This document shows, piece after piece, positions 1 through 9,282 of a stretch of 64,000 nucleotides of DNA. The position numbers were made by a program, and so were the translations under genes. The first letter of the stretch is position 1. Each line of letters begins with the position of its first letter. The stretch spans positions 28,069-92,068 of the forward strand of contig NZ_JVEE01000046.1 in assembly GCF_001073155.1 (NCBI RefSeq), given 5' to 3'. Below the pieces are notes generated by a model. It had not been told where the DNA came from, made no database searches, and saw only the letters and a list, made by a program, of their open reading frames with translations. The DNA is from Streptococcus parasanguinis (GTDB lineage Bacteria; Bacillota; Bacilli; Lactobacillales; Streptococcaceae).

Positions 1-681
1 CCGCACCAGTTCACAGGTTCGCAAAAGCCAATCTTCCAAGAATTCTTTGCTTGGATAAGGCTTGGAAGTCAGATCAAAATGATCCTTGGGTTCTGGCTCC
101 GCCGGCCAATAAAGGCTGTCTCTTGGGACTTCTTTCGGAATGTCACTAGTGAATTTCTTGCCATGTGAAAAGAAAAACTGGTGTTCTGCCCGGTGAGAGG
201 ACGTACAGAAGTGCAGGCCACGTTTTTCTGCTTCCTCCCTCAGCTCTCCTAAGACATCTCGTCTCGGCCCCATTTCTAAACTATTATAAGGCGAGAGAGT
301 AGAGGCATACATCTGAAAACCATCGTGGTGCTCCGCAACTGGAAAAAGATACTGGGCTCCCGCTTTTTGAAAGAGATCTAGCCAAGATGCCGGATCAAAG
401 CGATCGGCTGTAAAAAGAGGAATGAGATCCTTGTAGCCAAAGCCGGCCTGGTCTCCAAAATGCTCTCGATGATAGTCATAACAAGGATTCCCTTGGATAT
501 ACATATTTCGCGAATACCATTCCGAACCGAAAGCAGGTACACTGTAGACACCCCAGTGGATAAACATTCCAAATTTGGCATCTCGATACCAATCTGGACA
601 GACTTGATGGCTAAGAGAGTCCCAGGTGGGTTCAAAAGGACCTGACTGGACAACTTGATCAATCTCTTCAAGGCTTATCAT
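1..681 (-). CDS. alpha-L-fucosidase (GH29), 3' end cut by window edge
   Basis: The frame from the ATG at 681 stays open for 227 codons to the window edge, so this is the N-terminal part of a longer protein. The start region reads MISLEEIDQVV, and about 40 residues in there is a stretch with WYRDAKFGMFIHWGVYSVPA, the hallmark of glycoside hydrolase family 29. It is followed by EWYSRNMY and by AEHHDGFQMYAS, which are conserved active-site segments. The enzyme removes alpha-linked L-fucose from host glycans. There is no signal peptide in the visible part, so it probably acts in the cytoplasm on imported sugars. The start is supported by the ribosome site GAGGAGA a few bases upstream. It has its own promoter and is transcribed away from the trp operon end. 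Confidence 0.9.
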   Translation of the reverse strand, partial: MISLEEIDQVVQSGPFEPTWDSLSHQVCPDWYRDAKFGMFIHWGVYSVPAFGSEWYSRNMYIQGNPCYDYHREHFGDQAGFGYKDLIPLFTADRFDPASWLDLFQKAGAQYLFPVAEHHDGFQMYASTLSPYNSLEMGPRRDVLGELREEAEKRGLHFCTSSHRAEHQFFFSHGKKFTSDIPKEVPRDSLYWPAEPEPKDHFDLTSKPYPSKEFLEDWLLRTCELVR

Positions 682-712
682 TCTCTTCTCCTCTTTTCTT
701 GTTACTACCTCT

Positions 713-740
713 ATTGTAACGAGAAAGCCTCGTTTGTAAA
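713..740 (-). promoter_or_regulatory. promoter of the fucosidase gene with overlapping inverted repeat
   Basis: On the minus strand TTTACA (735-740) and TACAAT (713-718) are separated by 16 bases. The inverted repeat cctcgtt/aacgagg (728-734 and 745-751) overlaps the -35 box, which suggests an operator, although it could also be a weak hairpin. No regulator gene is adjacent in the window. Confidence 0.6.
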
Positions 741-776
741 GACCAACGAGGGGAATGTTTAAAATAGTAGACAAAG

Positions 777-800
777 AGCTTGATCTAGGAGAATCAAGCT
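777..800 (-). terminator. putative terminator of the trp operon
   Basis: AGCTTGAT and ATCAAGCT form a perfect 8-bp stem 22 bases past the trpA stop codon. The following minus-strand sequence is only moderately T-rich, so termination strength is uncertain. Confidence 0.5.
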
Positions 801-822
801 GATGATGAATGAAATGAAGCGT

Positions 823-1599
823 CTAGCCCTTCACTGCTTGAGAAATAAAACGAGCAATGGCGTCTGTCTCTCCTTGGTGGAGAGCCTTAACGATTTTGGA
901 CCCCACAATCACTCCATCCGAGACCTTGTTGAAACGGTGAACATCCTCCATGCTGGAAACTCCAAAACCTGTTAAAACAGGAATGGACGCTATTTCGTGT
1001 AATTGGGCCAAGTGGTGATCCAAGTCATCTCGATAGCTACCAGCTTTCCCCGTCACTCCATTGACAGCAACGGCATAGATAAATCCTTCTGCATCTTGGA
1101 TCAATTTCTTTTGGCGCTCGATTCCTGTGGTTAGGCTCACTAGTGGCACCAAGGCGATGTCTTTATCCGCTAATAGAGGCTCTACCAGATCCGCATGCTC
1201 ATGAGGAAGATCGGGAATAATCACTCCCTTAACCGCTGTTCCTTCTACATCTCTAAAGAAGTTTTCGAGCCCATATTGGAACAAGGGGTTGAAATAGGTC
1301 ATGATGACCAAAGGAACACTTGTCTCTAAGTGCTGGATCGTTTGCACCAGTTCCTCTGTCGTCGTCCCATGGGCTAAACTTCGTAGTCCCGCCTCTTCAA
1401 TCACAGGACCATCTGCCACCGGATCTGAAAAAGGAATGCCAACCTCAATAGCTGAGACACCAAGCTCCTCCAAAAATTGGATGGTTTCCTGCAAACCTGC
1501 CAAGCCTTTTTCATGATCTCCTGCCATGATATAAGGAACAAAGATCCCTTGCTGCTGGTCTTTCAGCTTTTGTAAACGCTCTGTTAAGGTCTTTCCCAT
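823..1599 (-). CDS. trpA: tryptophan synthase alpha chain
   Basis: At 258 residues this is the usual length for TrpA. It cleaves indole-3-glycerol phosphate to indole and glyceraldehyde-3-phosphate, and passes indole through a tunnel to TrpB. The segment [16 protein letters not shown] carries the catalytic glutamate and aspartate, and the phosphate-binding end GFGVSS is present. It is the last gene of the trp operon, starting one base after the trpB stop region, which fits translational coupling of the two subunits. Confidence 0.97.
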   Translation of the reverse strand: MGKTLTERLQKLKDQQQGIFVPYIMAGDHEKGLAGLQETIQFLEELGVSAIEVGIPFSDPVADGPVIEEAGLRSLAHGTTTEELVQTIQHLETSVPLVIMTYFNPLFQYGLENFFRDVEGTAVKGVIIPDLPHEHADLVEPLLADKDIALVPLVSLTTGIERQKKLIQDAEGFIYAVAVNGVTGKAGSYRDDLDHHLAQLHEIASIPVLTGFGVSSMEDVHRFNKVSDGVIVGSKIVKALHQGETDAIARFISQAVKG

Positions 1600-1600
1600 C

Positions 1601-2806
1601 TTACTCTCCTCTCTCTTGTTCTAGGCGGTCTTTGACTTGTACCACATCTTTATCCCCACGACCTGACAAGCAAACGATCATAGATTTTTCAGGCCCCATC
1701 TCCTTGGCCAACTTCACCGCATAGGCGATAGCGTGGCTAGATTCCAGGGCCGGAATGATTCCTTCCACTTTTGAAAGCAATTGAAAGGCTTCTAGCGCTT
1801 CCTGGTCTGTCACAGGCACATAGGTTGCCCGCTTGATGTCATGGAAATAAGAATGCTCTGGCCCAATTCCTGGATAATCGAGACCTGCCGAAATCGAGAA
1901 GGCTTCTAAAATCTGTCCATGGGCATCCTGTAACACATCCATCAAGGCACCGTGAAGGACTCCCGGACGCCCCTTGGTCAAGGTGGCTGCATGCTGGTCT
2001 GTATCCACTCCAAGCCCAGCAGCTTCCGCCCCATACATGGCAACAGAGGCATCCTCTACAAAAGGATAAAAGAGGCCAATGGCGTTCGATCCGCCTCCTA
2101 CACAGGCTAAAACGGCATCTGGCAGCGCACCATCATTTTGCTCTGCAAATTGGCGTTTGGCTTCTCGACCGATGACACTTTGAAAATCACGGACAATTTC
2201 TGGGAATGGATGAGGTCCTAGAGCAGAACCCATGATATAGTGGGTATCCTCCACATTTGCTACCCAGGCTCTAAGAGCAGCATTGACCGCATCCTTGAGA
2301 ACACGTGACCCATCTGTTACTGATTGAACCTTGGCGCCCAATAACTCCATCCGAAAGACATTGAGGGCTTGGCGTTTGACATCTTCTTCCCCCATGTAAA
2401 TGGTACATTCCATATCAAATAAAGCAGCAGCTGTTGCTGTTGCAACACCGTGCTGGTCAGCTCCTGTTTCTGCGATGATCTTCTTTTTGCCCATCCGGTG
2501 TGCCAACAAAACCTGTCCTAGGGCATTATTAATTTTATGAGCCCCTGTGTGGTTGAGGTCTTCTCTTTTAAGAAAGATCTTGGCTCCACCGACGTACTTG
2601 GTAAGATTTTTAGCGTAATAGAGCGGTGTTTCCCGACCGACATATTGTTTCAGAAGCTGATCCAATTCTGCTTGAAAAGAAGAATCTTTTTGACTTTCTC
2701 TGTAGGCTTCTTCTAATTCTAAAACTGCTGTCATCAAGGTTTCAGGGACAAATCGTCCCCCGAACCGCCCGTAAAATCCGTTTTTATCTGGTTGTTTATA
2801 TGCCAT
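1601..2806 (-). CDS. trpB: tryptophan synthase beta chain
   Basis: The 401-residue PLP enzyme condenses indole with L-serine to L-tryptophan in an alpha2beta2 complex with Trp[14 protein letters not shown] holds the PLP-binding lysine, [12 protein letters not shown] the catalytic glutamate region, and [10 protein letters not shown] the phosphate-binding glycine loop. The start overlaps the end of trpF by 11 bases. The N-terminus ([17 protein letters not shown]) is the standard one. Confidence 0.98.
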   Translation of the reverse strand: MAYKQPDKNGFYGRFGGRFVPETLMTAVLELEEAYRESQKDSSFQAELDQLLKQYVGRETPLYYAKNLTKYVGGAKIFLKREDLNHTGAHKINNALGQVLLAHRMGKKKIIAETGADQHGVATATAAALFDMECTIYMGEEDVKRQALNVFRMELLGAKVQSVTDGSRVLKDAVNAALRAWVANVEDTHYIMGSALGPHPFPEIVRDFQSVIGREAKRQFAEQNDGALPDAVLACVGGGSNAIGLFYPFVEDASVAMYGAEAAGLGVDTDQHAATLTKGRPGVLHGALMDVLQDAHGQILEAFSISAGLDYPGIGPEHSYFHDIKRATYVPVTDQEALEAFQLLSKVEGIIPALESSHAIAYAVKLAKEMGPEKSMIVCLSGRGDKDVVQVKDRLEQERGE

Positions 2807-3383
2807 GCTTGACCCTTTCTATAAATCGTTTTATCTTTTCTTGATCTTTTTTTCCATTTGTCTCGACCCCACTGGATACATCCACCGCATAAGGATGAAA
2901 GAAGCGAATGGCGTCTGCTACATTGTCTACCGTCAAGCCTCCTGCAATAAAGCAGGGCTTTGTAACGTTTTGACTTTCGAGTTCTTGCCAGTCAAAGGTC
3001 TGCCCACTTCCTGCTACAGGAGCATCAAAGAGCAGATAATCGGCACTGGTCTCAGGAAGAGCGACATCTTTCCCCATATGAATAGCGCGAATCGTCTGTT
3101 GGGGAAGGTCTTGCAAGATGGTTTCATCCATCGGTCCATGCACTTGTATCAGGTCCAATCCCACTACTTGGCAGGCCTGCTCCACTTCTTCTCTTTGTGG
3201 GGATACAAAAACACCGACTTTTTGAACCCCCTTTGGAATCCCTGTAGCCAACTGCCGAGCTTGCTCCAACGTGACTTGCCGTTTGCTTGGTGCAAAGACA
3301 AAACCAATGTAGTCCGCACCGGCTTCAACAGCTGTCTGGACGGCTTCCGGAGTGGACAATCCGCAAATTTTAACCTTTGTCAA
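2796..3383 (-). CDS. trpF: phosphoribosylanthranilate isomerase
   Basis: This 195-residue TIM-barrel enzyme performs the Amadori rearrangement of phosphoribosylanthranilate, the third step of tryptophan synthesis. The N-terminal KICGLS holds the catalytic cysteine, [16 protein letters not shown] follows, and the C-terminal half has the conserved VDVSSGVET aspartate and phosphate-binding region. It overlaps trpC by 14 bases and trpB by 11, so the genes are tightly coupled. Confidence 0.96.
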   Translation of the reverse strand: MTKVKICGLSTPEAVQTAVEAGADYIGFVFAPSKRQVTLEQARQLATGIPKGVQKVGVFVSPQREEVEQACQVVGLDLIQVHGPMDETILQDLPQQTIRAIHMGKDVALPETSADYLLFDAPVAGSGQTFDWQELESQNVTKPCFIAGGLTVDNVADAIRFFHPYAVDVSSGVETNGKKDQEKIKRFIERVKHGI

Positions 3384-4137
3384 TCTGCAACTCCTTTACT
3401 TTTTCAGCCACATTGTCTGCCTTCATGAGAGCTGTCCCAACGAGAATGCCATTAAAATAAGGAGCCAGCATGCGCGCGTCTGCTGCTGTGAAAATAGCAG
3501 ACTCAGAGATGTAAACTGGTTCTTGTTCAAAGCTGGTCGCCAATTCAAGGCTAGTATGAAGATCTGTCTCAAAGGTCACCAAGTTGCGATTATTGACCCC
3601 TATGATCTGAGCCCCAATCCGGTGAGCGACCTCTAGTTCTGTCAGATTATGGGTCTCCACCAAGACCTCCAGGCCAAGATGGGTCGCAAAATCGAAGAGT
3701 TCTTTCAGACGAGCCTCTGATAAGGCTGCAACTATCAACAAGATCACAGTCGCCCCTGCGTTTCGCGCCCGAATTATTTGCTTTTCATCCACAATGAAAT
3801 CTTTGTTGAGGGTGGGGATACGTACTTGACTAGATATTTCCCGGAGATACTCGATACTGCCCTTGAAAAACACTTCATCGGTCAAGACAGAAATCATCAC
3901 GGCCCCATTTTCTTCGTAAGTCTTAGCCTGCGCGACGATATCCACATCGACATGAATATCTCCCAGACTCGGGCTAGCCTTTTTCACTTCCGCAATGACC
4001 TGAAGCTTTTCTGGATGACTCTTTAGGTAATCATACAGGCGGTAGGTCTCGCGCAAAGGTTGGAGTTCCTCTTCTTTCATCGCAGCCACTTCACGCGCCT
4101 TTTCCTTTAGAATCTTTGGCAAGAATTCTTGACTCAT
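3370..4137 (-). CDS. trpC: indole-3-glycerol phosphate synthase
   Basis: This 255-residue TIM barrel makes indole-3-glycerol phosphate from carboxyphenylaminodeoxyribulose phosphate. [12 protein letters not shown] near residue 50, [11 protein letters not shown], and [14 protein letters not shown] are characteristic of the family and include catalytic lysine and glutamate positions. It is not fused to TrpF, unlike in enterobacteria. The start codon overlaps the trpGD stop by four bases. Confidence 0.97.
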   Translation of the reverse strand: MSQEFLPKILKEKAREVAAMKEEELQPLRETYRLYDYLKSHPEKLQVIAEVKKASPSLGDIHVDVDIVAQAKTYEENGAVMISVLTDEVFFKGSIEYLREISSQVRIPTLNKDFIVDEKQIIRARNAGATVILLIVAALSEARLKELFDFATHLGLEVLVETHNLTELEVAHRIGAQIIGVNNRNLVTFETDLHTSLELATSFEQEPVYISESAIFTAADARMLAPYFNGILVGTALMKADNVAEKVKELQIDKG

Positions 4138-5708
4138 TTTTGATACTCCTGTAATAATCTCAATTTCTCAAGGGCATCCCCACTGGCAATCACTTCACGT
4201 GCCAAGGCAATCCCTTCCTTGATAGAATCTACCTTGCCATTGGCATAAAAACCAAGGCCAGCATTCAAGACAGTCACCTCTAAGAAGGGACTCGCTTCAT
4301 TCTTCAAGACACTGAGCAAAATTTCTGCATTGCATTTGGCGTCTCCACCTCTTACTTGATCAATTTCAATGCGCTCCATTCCTATATCTTCTGGTTGAAA
4401 GCTTGATAAGGTAACCTGTCCATTTTCCAGAATTGCGAGCTGGGTTTCCCCATCAAGGCCTGCCTCGTCCAAACCTTGCGGGCCACTCACCACCACTGCG
4501 CGTTTCCGACCCAAATTCTGTAGAATCTCTGCCGTACTTTCTAGCATGTCAGGACGACTGGTTCCCAATAGCTGGGTTTCTAGAGGAATCGGATTGATAA
4601 GAGGACCGGTTAAGTTCATCACCGTTGGAACCCCTAGCGCCAAGCGAGCGGGCATAATATAGCGCATGCCAGGATGCAGATTTTTGGCAAATAGGAAGAC
4701 AATCCCCGCCTTTTCAAACACTCGTCCCAAGTCTTCTGGACCCAAATCAAGGTTGATCCCTAGAGCTTCTAGTACATCCGCAGAACCAGATTTAGAAGAG
4801 ATCGAACGATTTCCGTGTTTTGCCATCTTGATGCCACCACCAGCAAGGACGAAGGCAGCTGTTGTTGAAATATTGAAACTATACGAACGATCGCCCCCCG
4901 TTCCACAATTGTCCATTGCTCCTTGAACTTCTGTAGGAATAGCGACTGCATAGGCCTGCATCACTTTTGCAATAGCCGTCCGCTCTTCAACCGTTTCTCC
5001 CTTCATTTTGAGACCTAGAAGAAGGGCCGTCACCTGTGCTTCTGAAGCACGACCAGCAACGACTTCCTCCATGGCAGCTTCTAACTCTGCACTGCTTAGA
5101 TCCATTCCTTCCGCTACTTTTGCAAGCACTTGTTTCATCTTCCGCTCCTTGACTAGTTTGACAAAATTTTCGATGGTCTTGAGCCCATCTGGCGTCCCGA
5201 TACTTTCTGGATGGTATTGAAAACCATAAATCGGTAAACTGCGGTGTTGAATTCCCATAATCGCTTGATCATCCGTCGTCCGAGAGGTAATGACAAAATC
5301 CTCTGGCATGTCTTCAATCGTCAGCGAATGGTAGCGCATGACTGGGACTTCTTTTGCGACACCCGCGTATAGCGGAGAGGGAGCTTCTAGTTGGATCTGG
5401 CTTTGTTTGCCATGCATGACCTGTGGCGCCAATCCCAAGCGCCCTCCAAAAACTTCCGCAATCGCTTGATGTCCCAAACAAATCCCCAAGATTGGTTTGA
5501 CCCCCGCGAAATCTCGGATCATCTCCTCCATCTTGCCCGCGTCCTTTGGCCAACCTGGACCTGGAGAAAAGACCAAGGCATCTGCTTCTTGGGCAACCTG
5601 GTACAAATCCGGATCATCATTTCGAAGCACCTGGACCTCATCAAATTTTCCGATATACTGTGCTAAATTGTAGGTAAATGAATCGTAATTATCGACTAAT
5701 AAAATCAT
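4134..5708 (-). CDS. trpGD: fused anthranilate synthase glutaminase / anthranilate phosphoribosyltransferase
   Basis: One uninterrupted 524-residue frame joins two enzymes. Residues 1-190 are the TrpG glutamine amidotransferase ([18 protein letters not shown] with nucleophile Cys77, HPE with His166 and Glu168). Residues 191-524 are TrpD, with the phosphoribosyl-diphosphate loop [17 protein letters not shown] and KHGNRS. The TrpD part begins exactly at Met191, the normal first residue of a stand-alone TrpD, and a ribosome site precedes it. The junction therefore looks like loss of a trpG stop codon rather than an old domain fusion. A sequencing error at the junction is possible but would have to be a stop-removing change. 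It overlaps trpE by four bases. Confidence 0.95.
   Translation of the reverse strand: MILLVDNYDSFTYNLAQYIGKFDEVQVLRNDDPDLYQVAQEADALVFSPGPGWPKDAGKMEEMIRDFAGVKPILGICLGHQAIAEVFGGRLGLAPQVMHGKQSQIQLEAPSPLYAGVAKEVPVMRYHSLTIEDMPEDFVITSRTTDDQAIMGIQHRSLPIYGFQYHPESIGTPDGLKTIENFVKLVKERKMKQVLAKVAEGMDLSSAELEAAMEEVVAGRASEAQVTALLLGLKMKGETVEERTAIAKVMQAYAVAIPTEVQGAMDNCGTGGDRSYSFNISTTAAFVLAGGGIKMAKHGNRSISSKSGSADVLEALGINLDLGPEDLGRVFEKAGIVFLFAKNLHPGMRYIMPARLALGVPTVMNLTGPLINPIPLETQLLGTSRPDMLESTAEILQNLGRKRAVVVSGPQGLDEAGLDGETQLAILENGQVTLSSFQPEDIGMERIEIDQVRGGDAKCNAEILLSVLKNEASPFLEVTVLNAGLGFYANGKVDSIKEGIALAREVIASGDALEKLRLLQEYQK
5136..5150 (-). promoter_or_regulatory. internal ribosome site and ATG for stand-alone TrpD
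   Basis: AAGGAG (5145-5150) lies six bases before the in-frame ATG of codon 191 (5136-5138) inside trpGD. This is an ideal Shine-Dalgarno arrangement, so both the fusion and a separate 334-residue TrpD may be made. Confidence 0.65.
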
Positions 5709-7063
5709 CCTTCTTCTCCAATCCTTGTCATCGATTTTGCCTTATTGACGGTTTCTTGGTATTCATTTTCAGCGATTGAATCATAAATGATTCCTGCTCC
5801 AGCCTGCACATAAGCCTTCTTATTTTTGAGGATCATGGTTCGAATCGCAATAGCAAAATCGAGATCCCCCGTCAAAGAGAGATAGCCAATAGCCCCCGCA
5901 TAGACGCCTCGTTTCTCTTTTTCTGCCTCATAGATTCGCTTCATGGCTCGAATCTTGGGAGCACCCGAAACGGTCCCAGCTGGAAGGGTTGCCTTCAGAG
6001 CCTCAATGGAAGCTAGTCCAGGAAGTAATTGTCCCTTGACTACACTCGTCAGGTGCATGACATAACGGAAGAACTCCACTTCCATATATTTGGTCACTTC
6101 AACCGACCCATTTTGAGCGATACGACCAATATCGTTTCGACCTAGATCCACCAACATCCGGTGTTCTGCGACTTCTTTTGGATCCCCTGCCAAATCAGTT
6201 GCCAATTGCCGATCACTCTCTTCATCAATCCCTCTAGGTCGCGTGCCAGCAATGGGATTGGTTGTCACCACTCGATCCTTGACCGACACCAGACTTTCTG
6301 GACTAGCACCGATAATTTGGTACTCCCCAAAATCATAAAAGTAGAGATAATTCGAAGGGTTGGTCACGCGCAAATTGCGGTAGTAATCTAGCGGTTTTCC
6401 TGAAAAATCAGCTGAAAAACGTTGACTGAGCACGCATTGGAACATATCTCCTTTTCGAATATAGTCCCGCGCTAGGGCCACCATTTCCTCAAACTCTTTT
6501 TGCTCCAAATGATTGTGGAAATGAAGCGCATGCAGGTCCTTGTCCTGAAACTCTTCTTTTGCAGGTCTTGCCAATTGTGCTAATACTTGCTCCAAGCTCG
6601 ACGCTTGCTCTGCTTCACTCCGTCCACTATAGAGGTTCTCTTCCACCACATAGACCTTTTCCTTTTTGTGATCAAAAATCACATAGCTCTCATATAAGAA
6701 AAAGTGAAGATCTGGTGTGCCAATCGTATCTTCAGGAATGGAACCAATGTTCTCATAGAGGCCAATCAAGTCATAGCCGACAAATCCAATCGCCCCACCG
6801 TTAAAAGGAAGCTCTTCAGAAGTTTTCGTTTTGACCGTGATGCGATTCAAAAAGTCCAAAGGATCCTCTTCAACAATTTGATCATTGAAATAGAGGACGC
6901 CATTTTCAAACTTGACTTCACTGACTGGCCGATAGGCTACAATTGAAAAACGCGCATTCTCTTTTTCACGAGGGATCGACTCCAAGATCATTTTATGGGG
7001 CGCATCCAAACGCATATAAGCCAAAATTGGACTCAACACATCAGCAGATAAAACTTTTTTCAT
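5705..7063 (-). CDS. trpE: anthranilate synthase component I
   Basis: This 452-residue protein makes anthranilate from chorismate, with ammonia supplied by the TrpG domain. The N-terminal ILES motif (residues 26-29) matches the tryptophan feedback-binding LLES motif, so feedback inhibition is expected. The C-terminal chorismate-binding domain has the conserved [14 protein letters not shown] segment. It is the first gene of the operon, behind a T-box leader. The [16 protein letters not shown] start is preceded by GAGAGG. Confidence 0.97.
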   Translation of the reverse strand: MKKVLSADVLSPILAYMRLDAPHKMILESIPREKENARFSIVAYRPVSEVKFENGVLYFNDQIVEEDPLDFLNRITVKTKTSEELPFNGGAIGFVGYDLIGLYENIGSIPEDTIGTPDLHFFLYESYVIFDHKKEKVYVVEENLYSGRSEAEQASSLEQVLAQLARPAKEEFQDKDLHALHFHNHLEQKEFEEMVALARDYIRKGDMFQCVLSQRFSADFSGKPLDYYRNLRVTNPSNYLYFYDFGEYQIIGASPESLVSVKDRVVTTNPIAGTRPRGIDEESDRQLATDLAGDPKEVAEHRMLVDLGRNDIGRIAQNGSVEVTKYMEVEFFRYVMHLTSVVKGQLLPGLASIEALKATLPAGTVSGAPKIRAMKRIYEAEKEKRGVYAGAIGYLSLTGDLDFAIAIRTMILKNKKAYVQAGAGIIYDSIAENEYQETVNKAKSMTRIGEEG

Positions 7064-7109
7064 ATCAGAAACCTCTCTTTTAGAACTCTTTTATTCTAAT
7101 GAATTCAGC

Positions 7110-7210
7110 CGCACCCTGCTTCGCTTGCTAAGGCGATCAAGGGTATCCCATCGCTCTGTTTTCGCTTTGGGATCAATGTGCCTAAGCTCGCTTCGCTTGC
7201 TAAGGCACAT
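7110..7210 (-). repeat. consecutive hairpins between the T-box terminator and trpE
   Basis: Three inverted repeats follow one another: one with arms at 7176-7187 and 7199-7210 (atgtgccta/taaggcacat), one with tatccca/tgggat arms around 7143-7172, and a weaker one near 7113-7145. A 17-base unit gcttcgcttgctaaggc occurs twice (7118 and 7190). They would lie in the trpE 5' untranslated RNA. They resemble the agcgaagcg-containing intergenic repeats near 30.4 and 32.6 kb. Confidence 0.6.
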
Positions 7211-7212
7211 AG

Positions 7213-7461
7213 AAAAGCCCTCACACAAAAACTGTGTGAGGGCGTAGTGTCCGCGGTGCCACCTCTTTTATAGGGAAAAATAGCTGGTCTTTCCCTACAT
7301 CTCTATCTCCTCTATCAAGGAGTTGCACGGTAAGGGGTGCCAACCGAATTCACATGGGTTAGAATTCATTAATCATAACAGTCCAATTTTCATCAGTCGC
7401 TATTGCTTGTTCACAATTCCCACAAGCTCCCTGAAAATAGCTGACTCATTACTTTTCTGTT
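7213..7461 (-). promoter_or_regulatory. T-box riboswitch, tryptophan-specific
   Basis: The minus-strand RNA contains the T-box GGTGGCACCGCGG (7251-7263), which pairs with the free tRNA acceptor end. An intrinsic terminator (arms 7217-7227 and 7233-7243, then TTTT) follows. The upstream stem I region has the AGGGAG...GCTTGT/ACAAGC distal helix. A TGG triplet (7383-7385) followed by A sits in the expected specifier position and matches tRNA-Trp. Uncharged tRNA-Trp should favour the antiterminator and trp operon expression. Confidence 0.92.
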
Positions 7462-7467
7462 GCTACC

Positions 7468-7495
7468 ATTATAACCCTTTTTCTTAGAAAGTCAA
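7468..7495 (-). promoter_or_regulatory. trp operon promoter
   Basis: TTGACT (7490-7495) and a perfect TATAAT (7468-7473) with a 16-base spacer lie just upstream of the T-box leader, giving a predicted start near 7461. Confidence 0.85.
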
Positions 7496-7577
7496 TAAAA
7501 TTTTTAGTCTTTTTTTATACTTTTTTCTACACTAATTTAATAAAATCTGCTCAAAGAGCCCTAGCGGCCCGCCCTTT

Positions 7578-7940
7578 TTATCCTAAAAATAGGATACTCA
7601 ACAAAGCCAAAATTGCAGGGCCACCTTGGGTCAAGATAATCTTTTTATTGGCTGTCATCGCACCGTAGGCCGCAGCTCCAATAATAAAAAGCACAAAAAT
7701 TGTAACAACTTCACTATTTTTAGAGACAAACAAGCCATATAAGAGAAACACACCAATCAAGGCATTGTATATCCCTTGATTCTTAAATAAAGAGGTCACA
7801 GATGGGCGAGCGAGTTCTTCTTTATCCATGTTGAAAACCCGACTTGTGGTATCAGATGTGGTTCTGATGCTCTCCAAATAAAAAATATACAAATGCTCCA
7901 GTGCAGCAAGACTTGCTAAAATAATCGTCAGTAATGACAT
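7578..7940 (-). CDS. DUF1304-family membrane protein
   Basis: This 120-residue protein has about four hydrophobic segments and matches the DUF1304 pattern: an N-terminal helix with ALEHLYIFYLES, then RNQG-like FKNQGIYNALIG, and two closing helices. Biochemical function is unknown. It starts 15 bases after the marR-family gene and has a good GGAGA ribosome site, so the two form an operon and its expression is probably controlled by that regulator. Confidence 0.8.
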   Translation of the reverse strand: MSLLTIILASLAALEHLYIFYLESIRTTSDTTSRVFNMDKEELARPSVTSLFKNQGIYNALIGVFLLYGLFVSKNSEVVTIFVLFIIGAAAYGAMTANKKIILTQGGPAILALLSILFLG

Positions 7941-7955
7941 CGTAGATTCTCCTTT

Positions 7956-8384
7956 TTATTCAACTGTTATTTGTTCAATGCCAGATACTAATTTGTCCAG
8001 CAGGTAAGAAAATTGCTCTTGTTCTTGAGCAGTTAAAATCCGACTCATCTGTTCTTTCACCGCCACATGATAGCGAGGGGGATGTTTGACCAAACGATTA
8101 TAGGCCGTATCCGTCAAATGAATTAAGATTTCCCGCTGGTTTTTTGGATTTCGACTCCGATGGACAAATCCTTCCTTTTCCAATATTTTGAAATGCCGGG
8201 TTAAAGCCGCTGGATCAATTTGCAAACGTTCCTGAACCGCGATCTGATTGCAAGGCGCTTGTTCTAATAAATCCTGCAAGATTTGGTAACGTGTTAAGCT
8301 AATCCCTAGGCGCTTTTCAAAAAGTTGCGTAGTTGATTGATCTGCCAAGCGTAGTTGGTAGAGCAAATCATTCATTTCTGCCAT
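7956..8384 (-). CDS. MarR-family transcriptional regulator
   Basis: This is a 142-residue winged-helix regulator. The recognition helix region reads QIAVQERLQIDPAALTRHFKILEKEGFVHRSRNPKNQREILIHLT, with the typical D-x-R-like wing (NPKNQRE). It is the first gene of a two-gene unit with the DUF1304 membrane protein. AAGGAG lies seven bases before the ATG. A palindrome at its promoter suggests autoregulation. The inducing ligand cannot be told. Confidence 0.88.
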   Translation of the reverse strand: MAEMNDLLYQLRLADQSTTQLFEKRLGISLTRYQILQDLLEQAPCNQIAVQERLQIDPAALTRHFKILEKEGFVHRSRNPKNQREILIHLTDTAYNRLVKHPPRYHVAVKEQMSRILTAQEQEQFSYLLDKLVSGIEQITVE

Positions 8385-8417
8385 ATTCCTTCTCCTTATT
8401 ATTTTTGATAAATCAAT

Positions 8418-8459
8418 AATTGACTAATCAATTATAAAATATTTCATATCCTCTTGCAA
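8418..8459 (-). promoter_or_regulatory. marR operon promoter and palindromic operator
   Basis: TTGCAA (8454-8459) and TATAAT (8431-8436) are 17 bases apart. The palindrome AATTGA-N4-TCAATT (8418-8433) overlaps the -10 box and start point, a typical position for a MarR autorepressor. Confidence 0.7.
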
Positions 8460-8488
8460 GGAAAAGAGCTTGCACTATTCTTTCGCAC

Positions 8489-8585
8489 AAAAAAAGCCGC
8501 CTGATTTGGCGACTCTTAGGGAGATTATTATGAAAAAGAAAAGTTTTAGGATTTTTCTAAACAAAGTTAGGAGGTCTTTGTTTAT
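8489..8585 (-). ncRNA. cia-dependent small RNA (csRNA), copy 1
   Basis: A TATAAT at 8592-8597 drives an RNA of about 97 nt. It contains the conserved single-stranded core AAAGACCTCCTAACTTTGTT, which is complementary to ribosome-binding sites, and ends in the hairpin GTCGCC/GGCGGC (8496-8513) plus a T-run. The same layout is present at 30.25 and 32.5 kb. The csRNA family pairs with the Shine-Dalgarno region of target mRNAs in streptococci. End points are inferred. Confidence 0.85.
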
Positions 8586-8591
8586 GCTTTT

Positions 8592-8624
8592 ATTATAGCG
8601 GACATTTCTTAAAGAAAGCTTACG
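8592..8624 (-). promoter_or_regulatory. CiaR-type promoter of csRNA copy 1
   Basis: The half-sites CGTAAG (8619-8624) and TTTAAG (8608-8613) are separated by five bases and lie 10 bases upstream of TATAAT. This matches the CiaR consensus NTTAAG-N5-WTTAAG with one imperfect half-site. Confidence 0.75.
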
Positions 8625-8652
8625 ACTTTATTTCAAAATGAAAACAAATTCT

Positions 8653-9282
8653 TTACAGATTTTTTTCAGCGTTTAAAATACCTGGAATATCTAGTAAGGT
8701 GTTCATCTGATGATTGCCTTGATAGTCAGACGTCAAGAAATTGATACTCTGAATCTGGCTATTTCTTGCAAAGTCAATATCCAGGCTCCGATCCCCAATA
8801 TAGTAGGTATTTTCTGGCTCCAACCCGTACTTCTCCATCAGATACCTAGCAGCTTCTGGGTCAGGCTTGCGGGCAAAACCACTTTGACTGGTCAAAATCT
8901 CTGTAAAAAAAGATTCCAAACCCAAATCCCGTAGGATGACAAAGGCATTCTCTCCCTTATGGGTATAGACAAACTGCTCAATTCCAGCTTCTTGTACCCA
9001 GGCTAGGACATCACGCGCCCCATCCATCAGAAGGACCTGGGCATTTTTCTCCGCTAGACTTTCTGCTCGGCGATGATTCAAGTCGGTCACATCCAGATGA
9101 TACTCCTCCGCCACAGCTACTAAAAGATCTTGAACCGAATGCTTCAAGATGAAATCTTTAATGCTGGCTCGGTCAAAGGGAAGCTGATAAGTTGCATAGG
9201 TCTCCTCAAGACCTGCCAGAATAGCATCATAGGAATCCAGCAAAGTTCCGTCCAAATCCCAAATAAAGGCTCGTTTTGTCAT
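8653..9282 (-). CDS. HAD-superfamily phosphatase, phosphoglycolate-phosphatase-like
   Basis: This is a 209-residue haloacid-dehalogenase hydrolase. Motif I is DLDGTLLDS near residue 9 (two catalytic aspartates), motif II is YTHKG (threonine), motif III is RKPDPEAARYL (lysine), and motif IV is IGDRSLDIDFA. A helical cap lies between motifs I and II. Substrate is unknown. Its ATG overlaps the stop of the upstream MATE gene by four bases, so the two are co-translated. Confidence 0.85.
   Translation of the reverse strand: MTKRAFIWDLDGTLLDSYDAILAGLEETYATYQLPFDRASIKDFILKHSVQDLLVAVAEEYHLDVTDLNHRRAESLAEKNAQVLLMDGARDVLAWVQEAGIEQFVYTHKGENAFVILRDLGLESFFTEILTSQSGFARKPDPEAARYLMEKYGLEPENTYYIGDRSLDIDFARNSQIQSINFLTSDYQGNHQMNTLLDIPGILNAEKNL

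Noticed and set aside
378-671. 97-residue minus-strand frame at the left edge
   Set aside because: It is an out-of-frame shadow of the alpha-L-fucosidase, whose true frame is open from 681 to the window edge.
2805-3428. 207-residue frame on the plus strand over trpF
   Set aside because: It lies opposite a well-conserved enzyme, has no ribosome site and no recognisable domain.
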